Shown one piece after another: positions 1 to 8,970 of a DNA stretch of 64,000 nt. Every line of letters begins with the position of its first letter. Positions within the stretch are counted from its first letter, which is position 1. Origin of the DNA: Eubacterium sp. (GTDB lineage: Bacteria > Bacillota > Clostridia > Lachnospirales > Lachnospiraceae); the NCBI GenBank assembly GCA_024690665.1, contig JAILOU010000020.1, positions 1 through 64,000 on the forward strand, in the 5' to 3' direction. Position numbers and translations under genes: made by a program. The notes under the pieces were generated by a model. It was not told where the DNA came from. It made no database searches and worked only from the letters and a program-made list of their open reading frames with translations.

Positions 1-64
1 CCCCCAACGCGTGGGGGCCGGCCAACGATTTTCGACAATTTCCCCCAACGCGTGGGGGCCAGCC
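1..64. repeat. Two copies of a GC-rich palindromic repeat
   Basis: The core CCCCCAACGCGTGGGGG occurs at 1-17 and again at 43-59, 42 bp apart, separated by an AT-richer linker. It lies just beyond the 3' end of the AraC-type gene and is cut by the window edge, so the full array may be longer. The core style (five C, a short middle, five G) and the roughly 41-42 bp period match the larger arrays at 2482-3104 and 60258-60645. Confidence 0.8.
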
Positions 65-79
65 TGCGCTTTCCATCTC

Positions 80-1333
80 CTATCCGCGGAATTGTTTTGG
101 CGTTAATCCCGTCTGCTTTTTGAATACTCTTGAAAAATAGCTTTGATCCTCAAATCCAACTGCAATCGCAATGCTAAGCAGCGTGTAATCCGTGTTTTGC
201 AATAATCGCTTGCTCTCCTCCACACGAATCATCGTGAGATATTCCTTAAATGATGAGCCGGTCACCTGCTTAAAAATTCTGGAAAAATACGACGGATTTA
301 GGTGCACCTGCTCTGCAACATCCTGCAAAGTAAGCGGGGTTGCAAAATATTTGGTGATGTATTCCATTGCCTCTCGAACCGGTTTGGACATCTCGCTGCC
401 CGCGCCAGGGAACATGCTTTCCATAAAACTGTCCAAAACCTCAAGCAAGGCATAGCATAAATCATCGAAATTTTTATAATCCGGAAGTTTTTGCAGGAAG
501 TCATTATTTACACGAAGAACCTGACCGGACGGAGCACCATTTTCCATTGCCGTTCGAGACAAGAGTGAGCACAGCTCAGCGCAACGATTCTTCACATCGC
601 CGGTGCTCTTTGTCGCCGTGAGCAAGAACCCGAGCAGGTTGTTGAGGACGGTACGCGCCCCCTTAAGATCACCCATTTTCACGCGTGTGAGAAGTTCGCG
701 CTCCTGCTCAAGCGGATAGTCCACCGTTTCGGTCGGGAGCACTTCCTTGTAGCGCTGTACGGACTCGCTGATCTTCGCCTGCTGGTGCAGCTTCTTCTGG
801 TTGATGGCAAATTGTTCCCGCGAGTCAGTTAGCAGATTCGAAAACATATAGTAAAGCATATGCGAAATCTGCGTTACGCGCTGCGGCGCCACCTGCGGAA
901 TGTCATGCGCATCATCGTACAGTTCCATCAAATCTTCCATTGTAAGGTCCGGATATCGGCGGCCGACGTCTAAGACCATCGTCGAATCCGGCGTCTCTAA
1001 CAAAAATGGTCCGACAAGCACCGAACCAAATAACTGGTCATGATTAAGCAGCGGAAATACAATATGACTTAGGTTGGAATGGCACGAAAATATATACGCT
1101 TCCCCAAGCGTCATCGCGCGCCGTCCCGCAGTCGCATGAATCTGCTGACACGTCTCGTGCGTCGTCAGATGCTTCGTGAAGTTGATGCAGTACTGCGTAC
1201 GTTTTCCATATTGCACTAAGATATTTCCCTCTTCGTCGAGAAGCTGAATCGGTAGCTCGATGCTGTAAAAAAACGCTTTCAGCACGTCATCCATTTTCTC
1301 CTTCTCAACAATCGTATAAATGTAAGCCTCCAT
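80..1333 (-). CDS. PocR-domain AraC-family transcriptional regulator
   Basis: A 417-aa protein. Residues about 15-180 resemble the PocR sensory domain, with a Cys-rich middle (YCINF, HETCQQ, IFSCHSN); that domain is known from the propanediol/cobalamin regulator PocR. The last roughly 97 residues are a double helix-turn-helix AraC DNA-binding domain (TLQDVAEQVHLNPSYFSRIF, then SIAIAVGFEDQSYFSRVFKK). The gene diverges from the corrinoid-protein gene with about 245 bp between the two starts, so activation of that gene is the obvious inference. An AAAGGAGAG ribosome-binding site precedes the ATG. The ligand cannot be read from sequence; a corrinoid or a methyl-donor compound is plausible. Confidence 0.85.
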   Translation of the reverse strand: MEAYIYTIVEKEKMDDVLKAFFYSIELPIQLLDEEGNILVQYGKRTQYCINFTKHLTTHETCQQIHATAGRRAMTLGEAYIFSCHSNLSHIVFPLLNHDQLFGSVLVGPFLLETPDSTMVLDVGRRYPDLTMEDLMELYDDAHDIPQVAPQRVTQISHMLYYMFSNLLTDSREQFAINQKKLHQQAKISESVQRYKEVLPTETVDYPLEQERELLTRVKMGDLKGARTVLNNLLGFLLTATKSTGDVKNRCAELCSLLSRTAMENGAPSGQVLRVNNDFLQKLPDYKNFDDLCYALLEVLDSFMESMFPGAGSEMSKPVREAMEYITKYFATPLTLQDVAEQVHLNPSYFSRIFKQVTGSSFKEYLTMIRVEESKRLLQNTDYTLLSIAIAVGFEDQSYFSRVFKKQTGLTPKQFRG

Positions 1334-1522
1334 AACACACTCTCCTTTAGCGAGTATTATAGCATGAAACGATTATTTTTTTTACATTTTTATGTAAAAG
1401 TTTTTATATTTTTTCCGTAAATTAGGCCTTTTTTCCATTTTTTCTAGCATTTTTTCTAAATGAATCCGTAAAAAAAGTACAAAAAATAAAAAAGAATTAA
1501 ATGAATTTCGTTGTTTTTTTCG

Positions 1523-1528
1523 TATAAT
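1523..1528 (+). promoter_or_regulatory. Probable -10 element of the corrinoid-protein gene
   Basis: TATAAT at 1523-1528 sits about 50 bp before the ATG in very AT-rich DNA. No good -35 hexamer lies 16-18 bp upstream, which fits an activator-dependent promoter driven by the divergent AraC-type regulator. Confidence 0.45.
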
Positions 1529-1579
1529 GAAAGTACAAGCACAGGTAATATTTTTTTAAATTTAAGGAGGAGAAACCAC

Positions 1580-2218
1580 ATGAGTGCAATTATTGAAGAG
1601 ATTTCTGCTTTTCTGCAGAAGGGTAGAGCAAAAAATGTTAAGGCTTTAGTTACTGAGGCTCTTGAAGCCAACGAGGATCCAAAGGAAATTTTAAATGAAG
1701 GTCTTCTTGGTGGTATGATGATCATCGGTGAAAAGTTCAAGAACAACGAAGTATTCGTTCCTGAAGTTCTTGTAGCAGCACGTGCTATGAACGCAGGTCT
1801 TACAATTCTTGAGCCAAAGCTTGTTGAAGTTGGAAACGAGCCAATTGGTAAAGTTGTAATCGGAACTGTTAAGGGTGACCTTCATGATATCGGTAAGAAC
1901 CTTGTTTCTATGATGCTGAAGGGTGCAGGATTTGAAATCCATGATGTTGGAGTTGATGTTCCACCTGAAAAATTCATCGAGGAAGCTGAAAATATCGGCG
2001 CAGATGTTGTTTGTATGTCAGCTCTTCTGACAACCACAATGCCTGCTATGGAAGAAACAATCAACATGTTTACTGAAAAGGGTATCCGTGATAAGTACAT
2101 CATCATGGTTGGTGGAGCACCTGTTAACCAGAACTTCGCAGACCAGATCGGTGCTGACTATTACACAGCTGACGCAGCTACCTGTGCAGAAGTAGCTAAG
2201 AAAGCAATTACTGCTTAA
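1580..2218 (+). CDS. Corrinoid (cobalamin-binding) methyltransferase protein
   Basis: A 212-aa protein of the MtaC/MtbC/MttC type: an N-terminal helical cap (about residues 1-85) followed by a Rossmann-like B12 domain. The cobalt-ligating signature DLHDIGKN (DxHxxG) is present near residue 102, with the downstream SALLTTTM and GGAPVN loops typical of the fold. The family shuttles a methyl group between a substrate methyltransferase and a folate or thiol acceptor. The ATG at 1580 is chosen because AAGGAGG lies at 1564-1570; an upstream in-frame extension lacks such a site. No partner methyltransferase lies nearby. A cobalamin riboswitch begins about 25 nt after the stop. Control by the divergent PocR-domain regulator is inferred. 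Confidence 0.9.
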   Translation: MSAIIEEISAFLQKGRAKNVKALVTEALEANEDPKEILNEGLLGGMMIIGEKFKNNEVFVPEVLVAARAMNAGLTILEPKLVEVGNEPIGKVVIGTVKGDLHDIGKNLVSMMLKGAGFEIHDVGVDVPPEKFIEEAENIGADVVCMSALLTTTMPAMEETINMFTEKGIRDKYIIMVGGAPVNQNFADQIGADYYTADAATCAEVAKKAITA

Positions 2219-2243
2219 TTTATCCAACTGAATAAGAAGGATC

Positions 2244-2416
2244 TTGTGGTTTTTCTGATTGATAATACAGTCAATTTTGAAAATGAAAAAGGAATCCGGT
2301 GCGAATCCGGAGCAGTCACCACTACTGTAACGCGGACAATGAAGCATTGGGGAGCCACTGAATTTTTTCGGGAAGGTTGCTTCAAAGGATGATGCGGAGT
2401 CAGGAGACTTGCCATA
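2244..2416 (+). ncRNA. Cobalamin riboswitch
   Basis: The conserved core is visible: GGAATCCGGTGCGAATCCGG at 2291-2310, then CAGTCACCACTACTGTAA, GGAGCCACTG, GGGAAGG, and the B12-box-like GGAGTCAGGAGACTTGCC at about 2396-2413. The 5' boundary is approximate. It is on the plus strand and starts shortly after the corrinoid-protein stop codon. It is followed directly by a terminator hairpin, so it looks like a transcription-attenuating switch. No plus-strand gene lies downstream: the next 0.7 kb is a repeat array and then the 3' end of the convergent fdhA. Confidence 0.88.
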
Positions 2417-2423
2417 GATTTCA

Positions 2424-2466
2424 AAAAGCATGGAGCTCTGGTGTAGAGTTTCATGCTTTTCTTTTT
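2424..2466 (+). terminator. Rho-independent terminator (riboswitch expression platform)
   Basis: The AAAAGCATG arm at 2424-2432 pairs with CATGCTTTT at 2452-2460, followed by CTTTTT. It lies about 10 nt after the B12 box of the riboswitch, the usual place for its expression platform. It would end transcripts coming from the corrinoid gene or from a riboswitch promoter. Confidence 0.8.
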
Positions 2467-2481
2467 GCGCTTTTTCACACT

Positions 2482-3104
2482 CCCCCAGGCGCTTGGGGGA
2501 CTGGCTCCTCTTTTTGCAGCTTTCCCCCAACGCTCTGACATTTCTTTTGATTTCTTGGGGCTTTTTTGTTGTTTCTGTTCCTTTTCCCCCATCGCCTGGG
2601 GGACAATCCTTCTTTTTGTACTTTTTCCCCCAGGCGCTTGGGGGGCTGGCGCCTCTTTTTACACTTTTCACCCAACGCTCTGACATTTCTTTTGTTTTCT
2701 TGGGGCTTTTTTGTTGTTTCTGTTCCTTCTCCCCCATCGCCTGGGGGACAATCCTTCTTTTTGTACTTTTTCCCCCAGGCGCTTGGGGGGCCGGCTCCTC
2801 TTTTTGCAACTTTCCCCCAGGCGCTTGGGGGGCCGGCTCCTCTTTTTGCACTTTTTCACCCAGGCGCTTGGGGGACTGGCTCCTCTTTTTGCACTTTTCC
2901 CCCAACACTCTGACATTTCTTTTGTTTTCTTGGGGCTTTTTTGTTATTTCTGTCCCTTCTCCCCCATCGCCTGGGGGACAATCCTCCTTTTCGCACTTTT
3001 TCCCCCAGGCGCTTGGGGGCCGGCTCCTCTTTTCGCACCTTCTCCCCCAACGCCTGGGGGACTATCCTTCTTTTCGCACTTTTCACCCAGGCCCCAGGCG
3101 CCCG
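2482..3104. repeat. Array of GC-rich palindromic repeats with higher-order structure
   Basis: About 14 copies of a C5-(7-8 nt)-G5 near-palindrome separated by T-rich linkers. Three unit types recur. A is CCCCCAACGCTCTGACA-like with a 62-bp spacing to the next core (at 2524, 2668 and 2899). B is CCCCCATCGCCTGGGGGAC, about 41 bp (at 2586, 2731 and 2961). C is CCCCCAGGCGCTTGGGGG, 41-42 bp (for example 2482, 2627, 2772, 2814 and 3002). A-B-C blocks of roughly 145 bp repeat, so the array grew by duplicating blocks. Long open frames cross it on both strands but contain only repeat-derived sequence. It fills the space between the riboswitch terminator and the 3' end of fdhA. Confidence 0.9.
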
Positions 3105-3198
3105 GCCAACACTTCCCTCCCAACTCCCCCCCCAGCGACAGACAAACAACAAAAAAGGACAGAGGGTCTATCCCTCTGTCCAAATTACAATTGAATCA

Positions 3199-5916
3199 TT
3201 ATGCTTTACTGATTGTTACTGCACATACCTTATATTCAGGTGCTTTTGCAATACTATCGAGAGCAGCAATTGTCAGCCAGTTTGAGTTACCATCCTGGAA
3301 ATGGAATGGCATCCATACCTCACCAACTCCTGTCTTCGAAGAGACGCGAGCGGTAGATTCAATCTCACCACGACGTGATGCAACCTTAACCTTATCGCCA
3401 TCGGCGATGCCAAGTCTTTCGGCATCCTGATCGTTAATCTCAATAAATGAGCTGTTCGCAATCTCATTAATACCTTCTGTCTTATCTGTCATAGCGCAGG
3501 CATTGTAATGATACAAGATACGACCTGTCATCATGATAAATGGATACTCAGCATCTGGCATTTCCACAGATTCCTTGTACTCAGCGATGCTGTAGTCACC
3601 TTCTCCTCTGGAGAATTTGCCAACGTGCATGATTGGAGTACCCGGATGATCCGGAGCTGTACAAGGCCACTGCAGACCCTTGCCACCGATTTCTTCGCTG
3701 TCAAGTCTCTCATGAGAGATACCTGCGAAGGAAGGAGTGACAGATGCAATCTCGTGCATAATATCCTTAGGCTCGAGATGCGGCTGGTCATAACCCATAC
3801 GCTGCATAATTTCTGTGAAGATCCATGTATCAGGTTTCGTATTGCCGGCAACTTCAACGGCTTTACGAACACGCTGTACACGACGCTCAGTATTAGAGAA
3901 AGTACCTTCCTTCTCAGCATAGCTGCGGCCAGGAAGAATAACGTCAGCGAACTTCGCTGTCTCTGTCATAAAGAGTTCGTCAACAACAAGGAAGTCAAGG
4001 CTTTCAAGAGCTCTTTGTACATGATGCGTATCAGGATCAGTTCTCATAGGATCTTCACCGAAAATGAATAATCCCTTGATCTCACCGTCAATCATCTTAG
4101 GGAAGCACTCGGTAGCTTTAATACCAACCTTAGGATTGAGCTTCGTGCCCCAGGCCTTTTCAAACTTCGCAACAACATCAGGATTTGCAACCTTCTGATA
4201 TCCTGTGAAATCAGTCGGCATAGCACCCATATCGCAGGCACCCTGTACGTTGTTCTGTCCACGGATTGGGTTCACACCACAGCCTTCACGGCCGAGTTTA
4301 CCACAAACCATGGCAATATTACTTAAGGACATAACACCTTCTGTACCGGTAGAATGCTCGGTAACACCAAGACAATAGATGATTGGTGCTCTGTCTGCTT
4401 TCGCATACATGTGAGCTGCTTCTACGAGGCGTTCTTCCTCGATGTGACAGATCTTAGCGACACGCTCAGGTGTGTAAGATTCTACCATCTTCTTAAGTTC
4501 TTCGTATTTTGAAGCTTCTGTACGATCTTTGATGAATTCTTCATCAACCAGGCCATCGCGAATCATGATATGAATCATACCATTAGAGAACGCAACGTTT
4601 GTTCCCGGCTTTAACTTCAGATGGACATCAGCTTTCTTAGATAATCCGATATCACGTGGATCTACCACGATTAATCTTGTTCCGTTTTCAACTGCTCTAC
4701 GGATGTGCATACCCAAAACCGGATGTGCTTCTTCAGGATTCGACCCAACCAGGAGAATTACATCTGACTTAGAAGTAATATCCTCGATTGTATTTGTCAT
4801 GGCTCCTGAGCCAAGTGTGGTTGCCAGACCGGCAACTGTAGGAGCATGTCAGACTCGCGCACAGTTGTCGGTATTATTTGTGCCGAAGGCTGTGCGGGCC
4901 ATCTTCTGAAGTAAATAGATATCTTCGTTCGTAGAACGTGAGCAGGCAAATGCAGCAAGTGCATCGCCGCCATCTTTCTCTTTGATTTCGGTAAATTTCT
5001 TGGCAACGAGATCGAGAGCTTCGTCCCAGGTTGCTTTCTCGAATTCACCGGTTTCTTTATTCTTGATCAAAGGATCGCGAAGGCGGTCAGGAGAATCTAC
5101 AAAGTCGAAACTTGCAGAACGACCCTTGACGCACAGGAGCGACTTGTTCGTCGGTCCAGGAGCAGCTTCGGTGTCCACAATCTTGTTGTCTTTGACAACT
5201 AAGTAGTACTGACATCCGACTGCACAGTGAGGACAGGTAGTTAACACCTTCTTCACTTCCCAGTCGCGGTATTCCTTTCTTCTCTTTTCTGTAAGAGCGC
5301 CTGTCGGACAAGCCTGAGCACAGTTACCGCAGGACTCACAGGTTGTAGCTTTCCAGTCTTCTCCAAATGGAGCCAGGATTGCTGTCTTAACACCCTTCTT
5401 GGCTGTGCGAAGTGTGTGATTGCCGGCGCCTTCGTTACAAGCACCAACGCATCGCTGACACTGGATACACAGATTCGGGTCATAGCTTAAGAATGGGTTA
5501 GAGTCGATAATCGGCTGCTGTGTCTTTTCCGCAACGAACATTGGCTCTTCAATCTCGTATTCGCGGCAAAGTGCCTGAAGTTCACAGGCTCCGTTCTTAG
5601 CACATGTGAAGCAATGCTGCGTAGATTCCAATCCGTGGTTTGCAAGGATCAGATTCAGGTTCATCTTACGGGCATCGATTACTTTTTCAGAATTCGTCAG
5701 GATGCTCATGCCTTCCTTGACTTTTGTATTACAAGAAGCAACTAAGTTGTCCTGTCCTTCTACTTCAACGACGCAGACACGACAAGAACCGATCTCATTG
5801 CGTTCTTTCAGATAGCATAATGTAGGGATGGCAATGCCGGCATTTTTTGCTGCTTCAAGAATCGTGAGATTCTCGTCGCATGCCATGCTGATCCCATCAA
5901 TTGTAATATTAATCAT
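3199..5916 (-). CDS. Formate dehydrogenase alpha subunit, selenoprotein
   Basis: One gene read through an in-frame UGA at 4849-4851 as selenocysteine, giving 905 aa with Sec356. The flanking sequence CARV-Sec-HAPTVAGL matches the active site of FdhF/FdhA enzymes. Domains in order: a 2Fe-2S ferredoxin domain (Cys34, 45, 48, 62); a NuoG-type cluster (Cys102, 105, 111); two 4Fe-4S motifs (Cys150/153/156/160 and 193/196/199/203); a molybdopterin-enzyme 4Fe-4S motif (Cys228, 231, 235, 262); then the catalytic Mo/W-bis-MGD domain to the C terminus. The protein has no signal peptide, so it is a cytoplasmic NAD- or ferredoxin-linked enzyme. The ATG at 5916 (MINITIDG) is chosen over one 36 nt upstream because AAGGAGG precedes it. 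It overlaps the upstream flavoprotein gene by 8 bp, suggesting translational coupling. Confidence 0.93.
4819..4851 (-). promoter_or_regulatory. Bacterial SECIS element with Sec UGA codon
   Basis: UGA at 4851-4849 is followed 12 nt later by the hairpin GTTGCC-GGTCT-GGCAAC (4836 down to 4820), a 6-bp perfect stem with GGUCU in the loop. The GGUC apical loop just downstream of the UGA is the hallmark of the E. coli fdhF-type SECIS bound by SelB, whose gene lies 5 kb upstream in the same orientation. Confidence 0.93.
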
Positions 5917-7747
5917 AGATGAGTCTTCCTCCTTCCAGAACTCCACATCCATAATGATCGCATCTCAGGCATCGTCCACATTCCTGAATCGCTTCTTCGC
6001 GGCTCATTTCATTTTCAACGCCAAGGAAATCATTTTTACGGATACGGGCTTCTCTTTCGGTAATATTCACTCGACCCTTAGGAGTACGATCGTTCTCTTT
6101 TGGTTCCGGAACTTCTACTCCACAGTCTAATTTATGATGATAGCCTAAGAACTCATCGATGTTTCTTGCTGCAACTCTACCTGCACCGATTGCTTTGATA
6201 ACGGTAGCAGGACCTGTCTGGCAGTCACCACCAACGAAAATGTTCTTAAAGCCGTCTGCTTCAAGATATTCATTTGCAACAAATCGGCCGCGGTCTGCCT
6301 TCATGCCAAATTCTTCAAATGGCTGACAGACGATGTCCTGACCTACTGCAATTAAGATAACGTCAGCTTCTACAAATCCTTCCGGCTTGTCTGCTGTCAT
6401 AGGTGCCGGACGACCACCCTTAACAGGTCCGATCATCTGAGGCTGAACCTTGATACCCTTGCAGTTACCATTTTCATCAACAACGATGTCTCCAGGTGCC
6501 TGCAGAGTCAGCATCTCAACGCCTTCGGCGATTGCACTTTCCACCTCGGATGGAAGCGCTGTCATGTCTTCCTGACGACGACGATAGATAACCGTTACTT
6601 CGTCAGCGCCGGCACGGACAGATGTACGAGCACAGTCCATGGCTACGTTACCACCACCGACTACAGCGACTTTCTTGCCGTGGAAATCAGGATAACGGTT
6701 GTATCCGATCTCGCGAAGCATGTCGACTGCTGAGCTTACGCCCTTCGCATCGGTATTGGCAAGTCGTAATGTCTTACCTGTGTGTGCGCCGATTGCAACG
6801 TAAACTGCATCGTATTCATCTGCGATCTGCTTCATCATCTCTGCGTCTACGTATGTCTCGTATTTTACTTCGATGTTACCTACGCCTAAGATTGCGCGGA
6901 TGTCCTCGTCAAGTCTTTCGCGTGGGAAACGATAAGCCGGGATACCGTAGCGAAGCATTCCGCCAAGTTCCTTCTTATCTTCGTATACAACTACTTTATG
7001 TCCCATAAGGGCTAAGAAGTATGCAGCTGTCAGTCCGGAAGGGCCGCCTCCGACAATACCGATCTTCTTACCTGTATCGACGTTACGAGGTGGTGTCTGA
7101 ACCTTGTCAGCGTGAAGCTGGTCAACTGCGAATTTCTTAATGCCGCGGATATTGATTGGTGCATCAATAATCGTACGACGGCATCTGTCTTCACATGGAT
7201 GCTCACAGATTAAAGCACATGCTGTCGGGAATGGATTGTCACGACGAATCATGTTGATTGCGCCGGCGTAATCACCTTCGCCTGCGAGTGCGATGTAAGC
7301 CGGTACGTTAACGTGTGCCGGACACATTGCTTCACATGGTACTTTCTGTTCCACATCATCTGTACAATAATGTTCATTTACATGGCTTGCATATTCAGCT
7401 GCAAATGTTTCCATACCGTTTAATACGATATTCGCTGCTTCATATCCAATTGCACAATCTGCTGAATCACGCACGATGGTTGCAAGTGCTTTTAAGTTCT
7501 CTAAAGTCTCAGGTGTTGCCTCACACTTTACGATCTTCTCAAGCATTGCAGTCATCTGAGGAATACCGTCGCGGCATGGTACGCATTTTCCACATGTCTG
7601 TACTTCGCTTGATTTAAGCAAAGACAAATGAAATGCTACCGGACACATTCCCGGTGGGGTTGCTTCGATTCTTCGTGCAAAACGAGCCATATCATCTTTT
7701 AACTTGGCACTTGAATGATGAATGCCAGTTATTGTAAGCTTGCTCAT
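5909..7747 (-). CDS. NuoF-type Fe-S / GltD-like flavoprotein fusion, formate dehydrogenase partner
   Basis: A 612-aa fusion. Residues about 45-125 match the C-terminal 4Fe-4S domain of NuoF (Cys52, 55, 58, 98). Residues about 130-215 are the cysteine-rich N-terminal domain of GltD/NfnB proteins (Cys138, 142, 177, 181, 185, 189). Two dinucleotide-binding folds follow, with GGGPSG at 233-238 for FAD and GGGNVA at 364-369 for NAD(P)H. A last cluster of cysteines (590, 593, 596, 601) ends the protein. It lacks the FMN/NADH module of a true NuoF. By position it should pass formate-derived electrons from FdhA to NAD(P)+, possibly with ferredoxin involved. It is the first gene of the fdh operon, with its own promoter at 7828-7856. 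Confidence 0.85.
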   Translation of the reverse strand: MSKLTITGIHHSSAKLKDDMARFARRIEATPPGMCPVAFHLSLLKSSEVQTCGKCVPCRDGIPQMTAMLEKIVKCEATPETLENLKALATIVRDSADCAIGYEAANIVLNGMETFAAEYASHVNEHYCTDDVEQKVPCEAMCPAHVNVPAYIALAGEGDYAGAINMIRRDNPFPTACALICEHPCEDRCRRTIIDAPINIRGIKKFAVDQLHADKVQTPPRNVDTGKKIGIVGGGPSGLTAAYFLALMGHKVVVYEDKKELGGMLRYGIPAYRFPRERLDEDIRAILGVGNIEVKYETYVDAEMMKQIADEYDAVYVAIGAHTGKTLRLANTDAKGVSSAVDMLREIGYNRYPDFHGKKVAVVGGGNVAMDCARTSVRAGADEVTVIYRRRQEDMTALPSEVESAIAEGVEMLTLQAPGDIVVDENGNCKGIKVQPQMIGPVKGGRPAPMTADKPEGFVEADVILIAVGQDIVCQPFEEFGMKADRGRFVANEYLEADGFKNIFVGGDCQTGPATVIKAIGAGRVAARNIDEFLGYHHKLDCGVEVPEPKENDRTPKGRVNITEREARIRKNDFLGVENEMSREEAIQECGRCLRCDHYGCGVLEGGRLIYD

Positions 7748-7827
7748 TCTTTTTCCTCCACTTCTGCTTTCCTATTTTCTCTATAATTTGAGACTGCTGC
7801 CATTAAGCCACAGTCTCACCAAGTACA

Positions 7828-7856
7828 AATATATAAAAATTATCAATAATTGTCAA
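7828..7856 (-). promoter_or_regulatory. Promoter of the fdh operon
   Basis: On the minus strand, TTGACA (7856-7851) and TATATT (7833-7828) are 17 bp apart, close to the sigma-A consensus. The predicted roughly 75-nt leader contains an inverted repeat, GAGACTG with CAGTCTC (about 7790-7817), that has no U-tract and so is not a terminator. The rest of the roughly 330-bp gap between 7748 and 8077 is AT-rich and shows no gene I would defend. Confidence 0.75.
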
Positions 7857-8077
7857 ACCGCATAAATACTGTGTTTTCGGGGTTTCCCGCGCCTAACTCG
7901 TAGCAAATTGCATACTTATTTATAGAAAACAATGCACAATATACAACAAATGTATTTTTCGGCGAAAAAAACGGCAAGAAACGGGGGATAGTTACCAATT
8001 TCTTACCGCATTTTTTACCGAAAATAAGCCTTGTATTTTTAGTAAAAAGTGTTATCTTAATTTTTTCTAAAATCAAC

Positions 8078-8314
8078 CTACAGCATCATTTCCAAAAACT
8101 GCTGTGTCTCGATATCATACTCCTTGATAAGCTCTTCTAACCTTGCGCGCTCTTCCAAAGGCGCTTTAAATGAAAATCCACACCCGGCCGACACCGCCGT
8201 CGGAAGCGGGATGAGTCTGCCCTTCGCGCCATGCTCGCTTGCGATCTTCTCAAGTTTCATCGCCTGCGTCGTCGCCTCAAATGTAATCAGCAGGCTCAGT
8301 TTCTTCTCTCTCAT
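8078..8314 (-). CDS. DUF3343 family protein, putative Se/S carrier
   Basis: A 78-aa protein matching the small DUF3343 family, often described as Se/S-carrier-like. A single conserved cysteine sits in the SAGCGFSFKAP segment near the middle. It lies 10 bp after yedF and at the end of a selD-yedF-DUF3343 run, which supports a role in selenium handling. The biochemical function of the family is not established; the selenium link comes from context. Confidence 0.8.
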   Translation of the reverse strand: MREKKLSLLITFEATTQAMKLEKIASEHGAKGRLIPLPTAVSAGCGFSFKAPLEERARLEELIKEYDIETQQFLEMML

Positions 8315-8324
8315 AGCGTGCCTC

Positions 8325-8951
8325 TTACGATGGCTTTACGATGTGGTCGGCGTTCATCATCGTCTCAACGATAGAGTACATGTTCGTGATTTCTCCGATC
8401 TTGAGCTTGTCGGTAAGACCATAGAAATTCAGGCAGGCACCGCAGCTCATAATCTTCACGCCCTGTGCCTCAAGTGACTGCAGATCTTCGATGGATACGG
8501 ATCCTTCCGTCGTCACCTTCACGCCGCCGTTGTAGAATAGGAGCGTGCTTGGCAGATCGTCCTGCTCTGACAGAGCATAGATAAAGCTCTTCATAAGAGA
8601 TGCGCCAAGCTCGTCGTCTCCTTGTCCCATTACATCAGAAGAGATGACTACAACCGTATTTTTCTTGCCGCTTCTTACGTCGCATGCTTCAAATTGTGAT
8701 TCATCCACGTCGTCTGCGTTGCCGGCGTCTTCTCCGATGATCATGTTCACCTGATACTTGCCGTCTTCAATCTTCTTGGACTTGATGCCATACTTCTTTT
8801 GGTTGGCCATCTTCGTTAAGTTCTGTACGGCCACTTCATTATCGACCAGGATCTCCACTTCGCCTGCGCCGTCTAATTCCTTGATGGCCTTTTTTGTCTT
8901 TACTACCGGAATTGGGCAGGTATCGCCCATGGCATTTACCTTTTTCATCAT
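8325..8951 (-). CDS. Selenium metabolism protein YedF
   Basis: A 208-aa protein. The N-terminal domain (about residues 1-75) is TusA/SirA-like with the TCPIPVVKTKKA motif around Cys12, the position that carries sulfur or selenium in this family. The C-terminal half (about 95-208) is a DsrE-like domain with SCGACLNFYGL cysteines. This two-domain architecture is the YedF form found with selD in selenium-using bacteria. It lies 19 bp after selD and 10 bp before the DUF3343 gene, so the three are probably co-transcribed. A role in delivering reduced selenium to SelD is inferred. Confidence 0.88.
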   Translation of the reverse strand: MMKKVNAMGDTCPIPVVKTKKAIKELDGAGEVEILVDNEVAVQNLTKMANQKKYGIKSKKIEDGKYQVNMIIGEDAGNADDVDESQFEACDVRSGKKNTVVVISSDVMGQGDDELGASLMKSFIYALSEQDDLPSTLLFYNGGVKVTTEGSVSIEDLQSLEAQGVKIMSCGACLNFYGLTDKLKIGEITNMYSIVETMMNADHIVKPS

Positions 8952-8970
8952 GACTTTTTACCTCGTTTCG

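Noticed and set aside
2482-3104. CRISPR array
   Set aside because: The segments between palindromes are themselves repeated and low in complexity, so they are not unique spacers; no cas genes are present.
2430-3194. Long open frames on both strands between the riboswitch and fdhA
   Set aside because: They consist only of translated palindrome units, are open in several frames at once, and lack a ribosome-binding site or any conserved domain.
3199-5916. fdhA as a pseudogene split by a nonsense mutation
   Set aside because: The UGA sits exactly at the catalytic Sec position, is followed by a GGUCU-loop SECIS, and the full Sec machinery is encoded next to it.
7790-7817. Leader hairpin of fdh as a molybdenum-cofactor riboswitch
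   Set aside because: The whole leader is only about 75 nt with one short stem, far smaller than the known Moco riboswitch, and lacks its conserved core.
7843-8076. A 77-aa minus-strand open frame upstream of the fdh promoter
   Set aside because: AT-rich intergenic sequence with no ribosome-binding site, no recognisable domain, and it overlaps the fdh promoter region.
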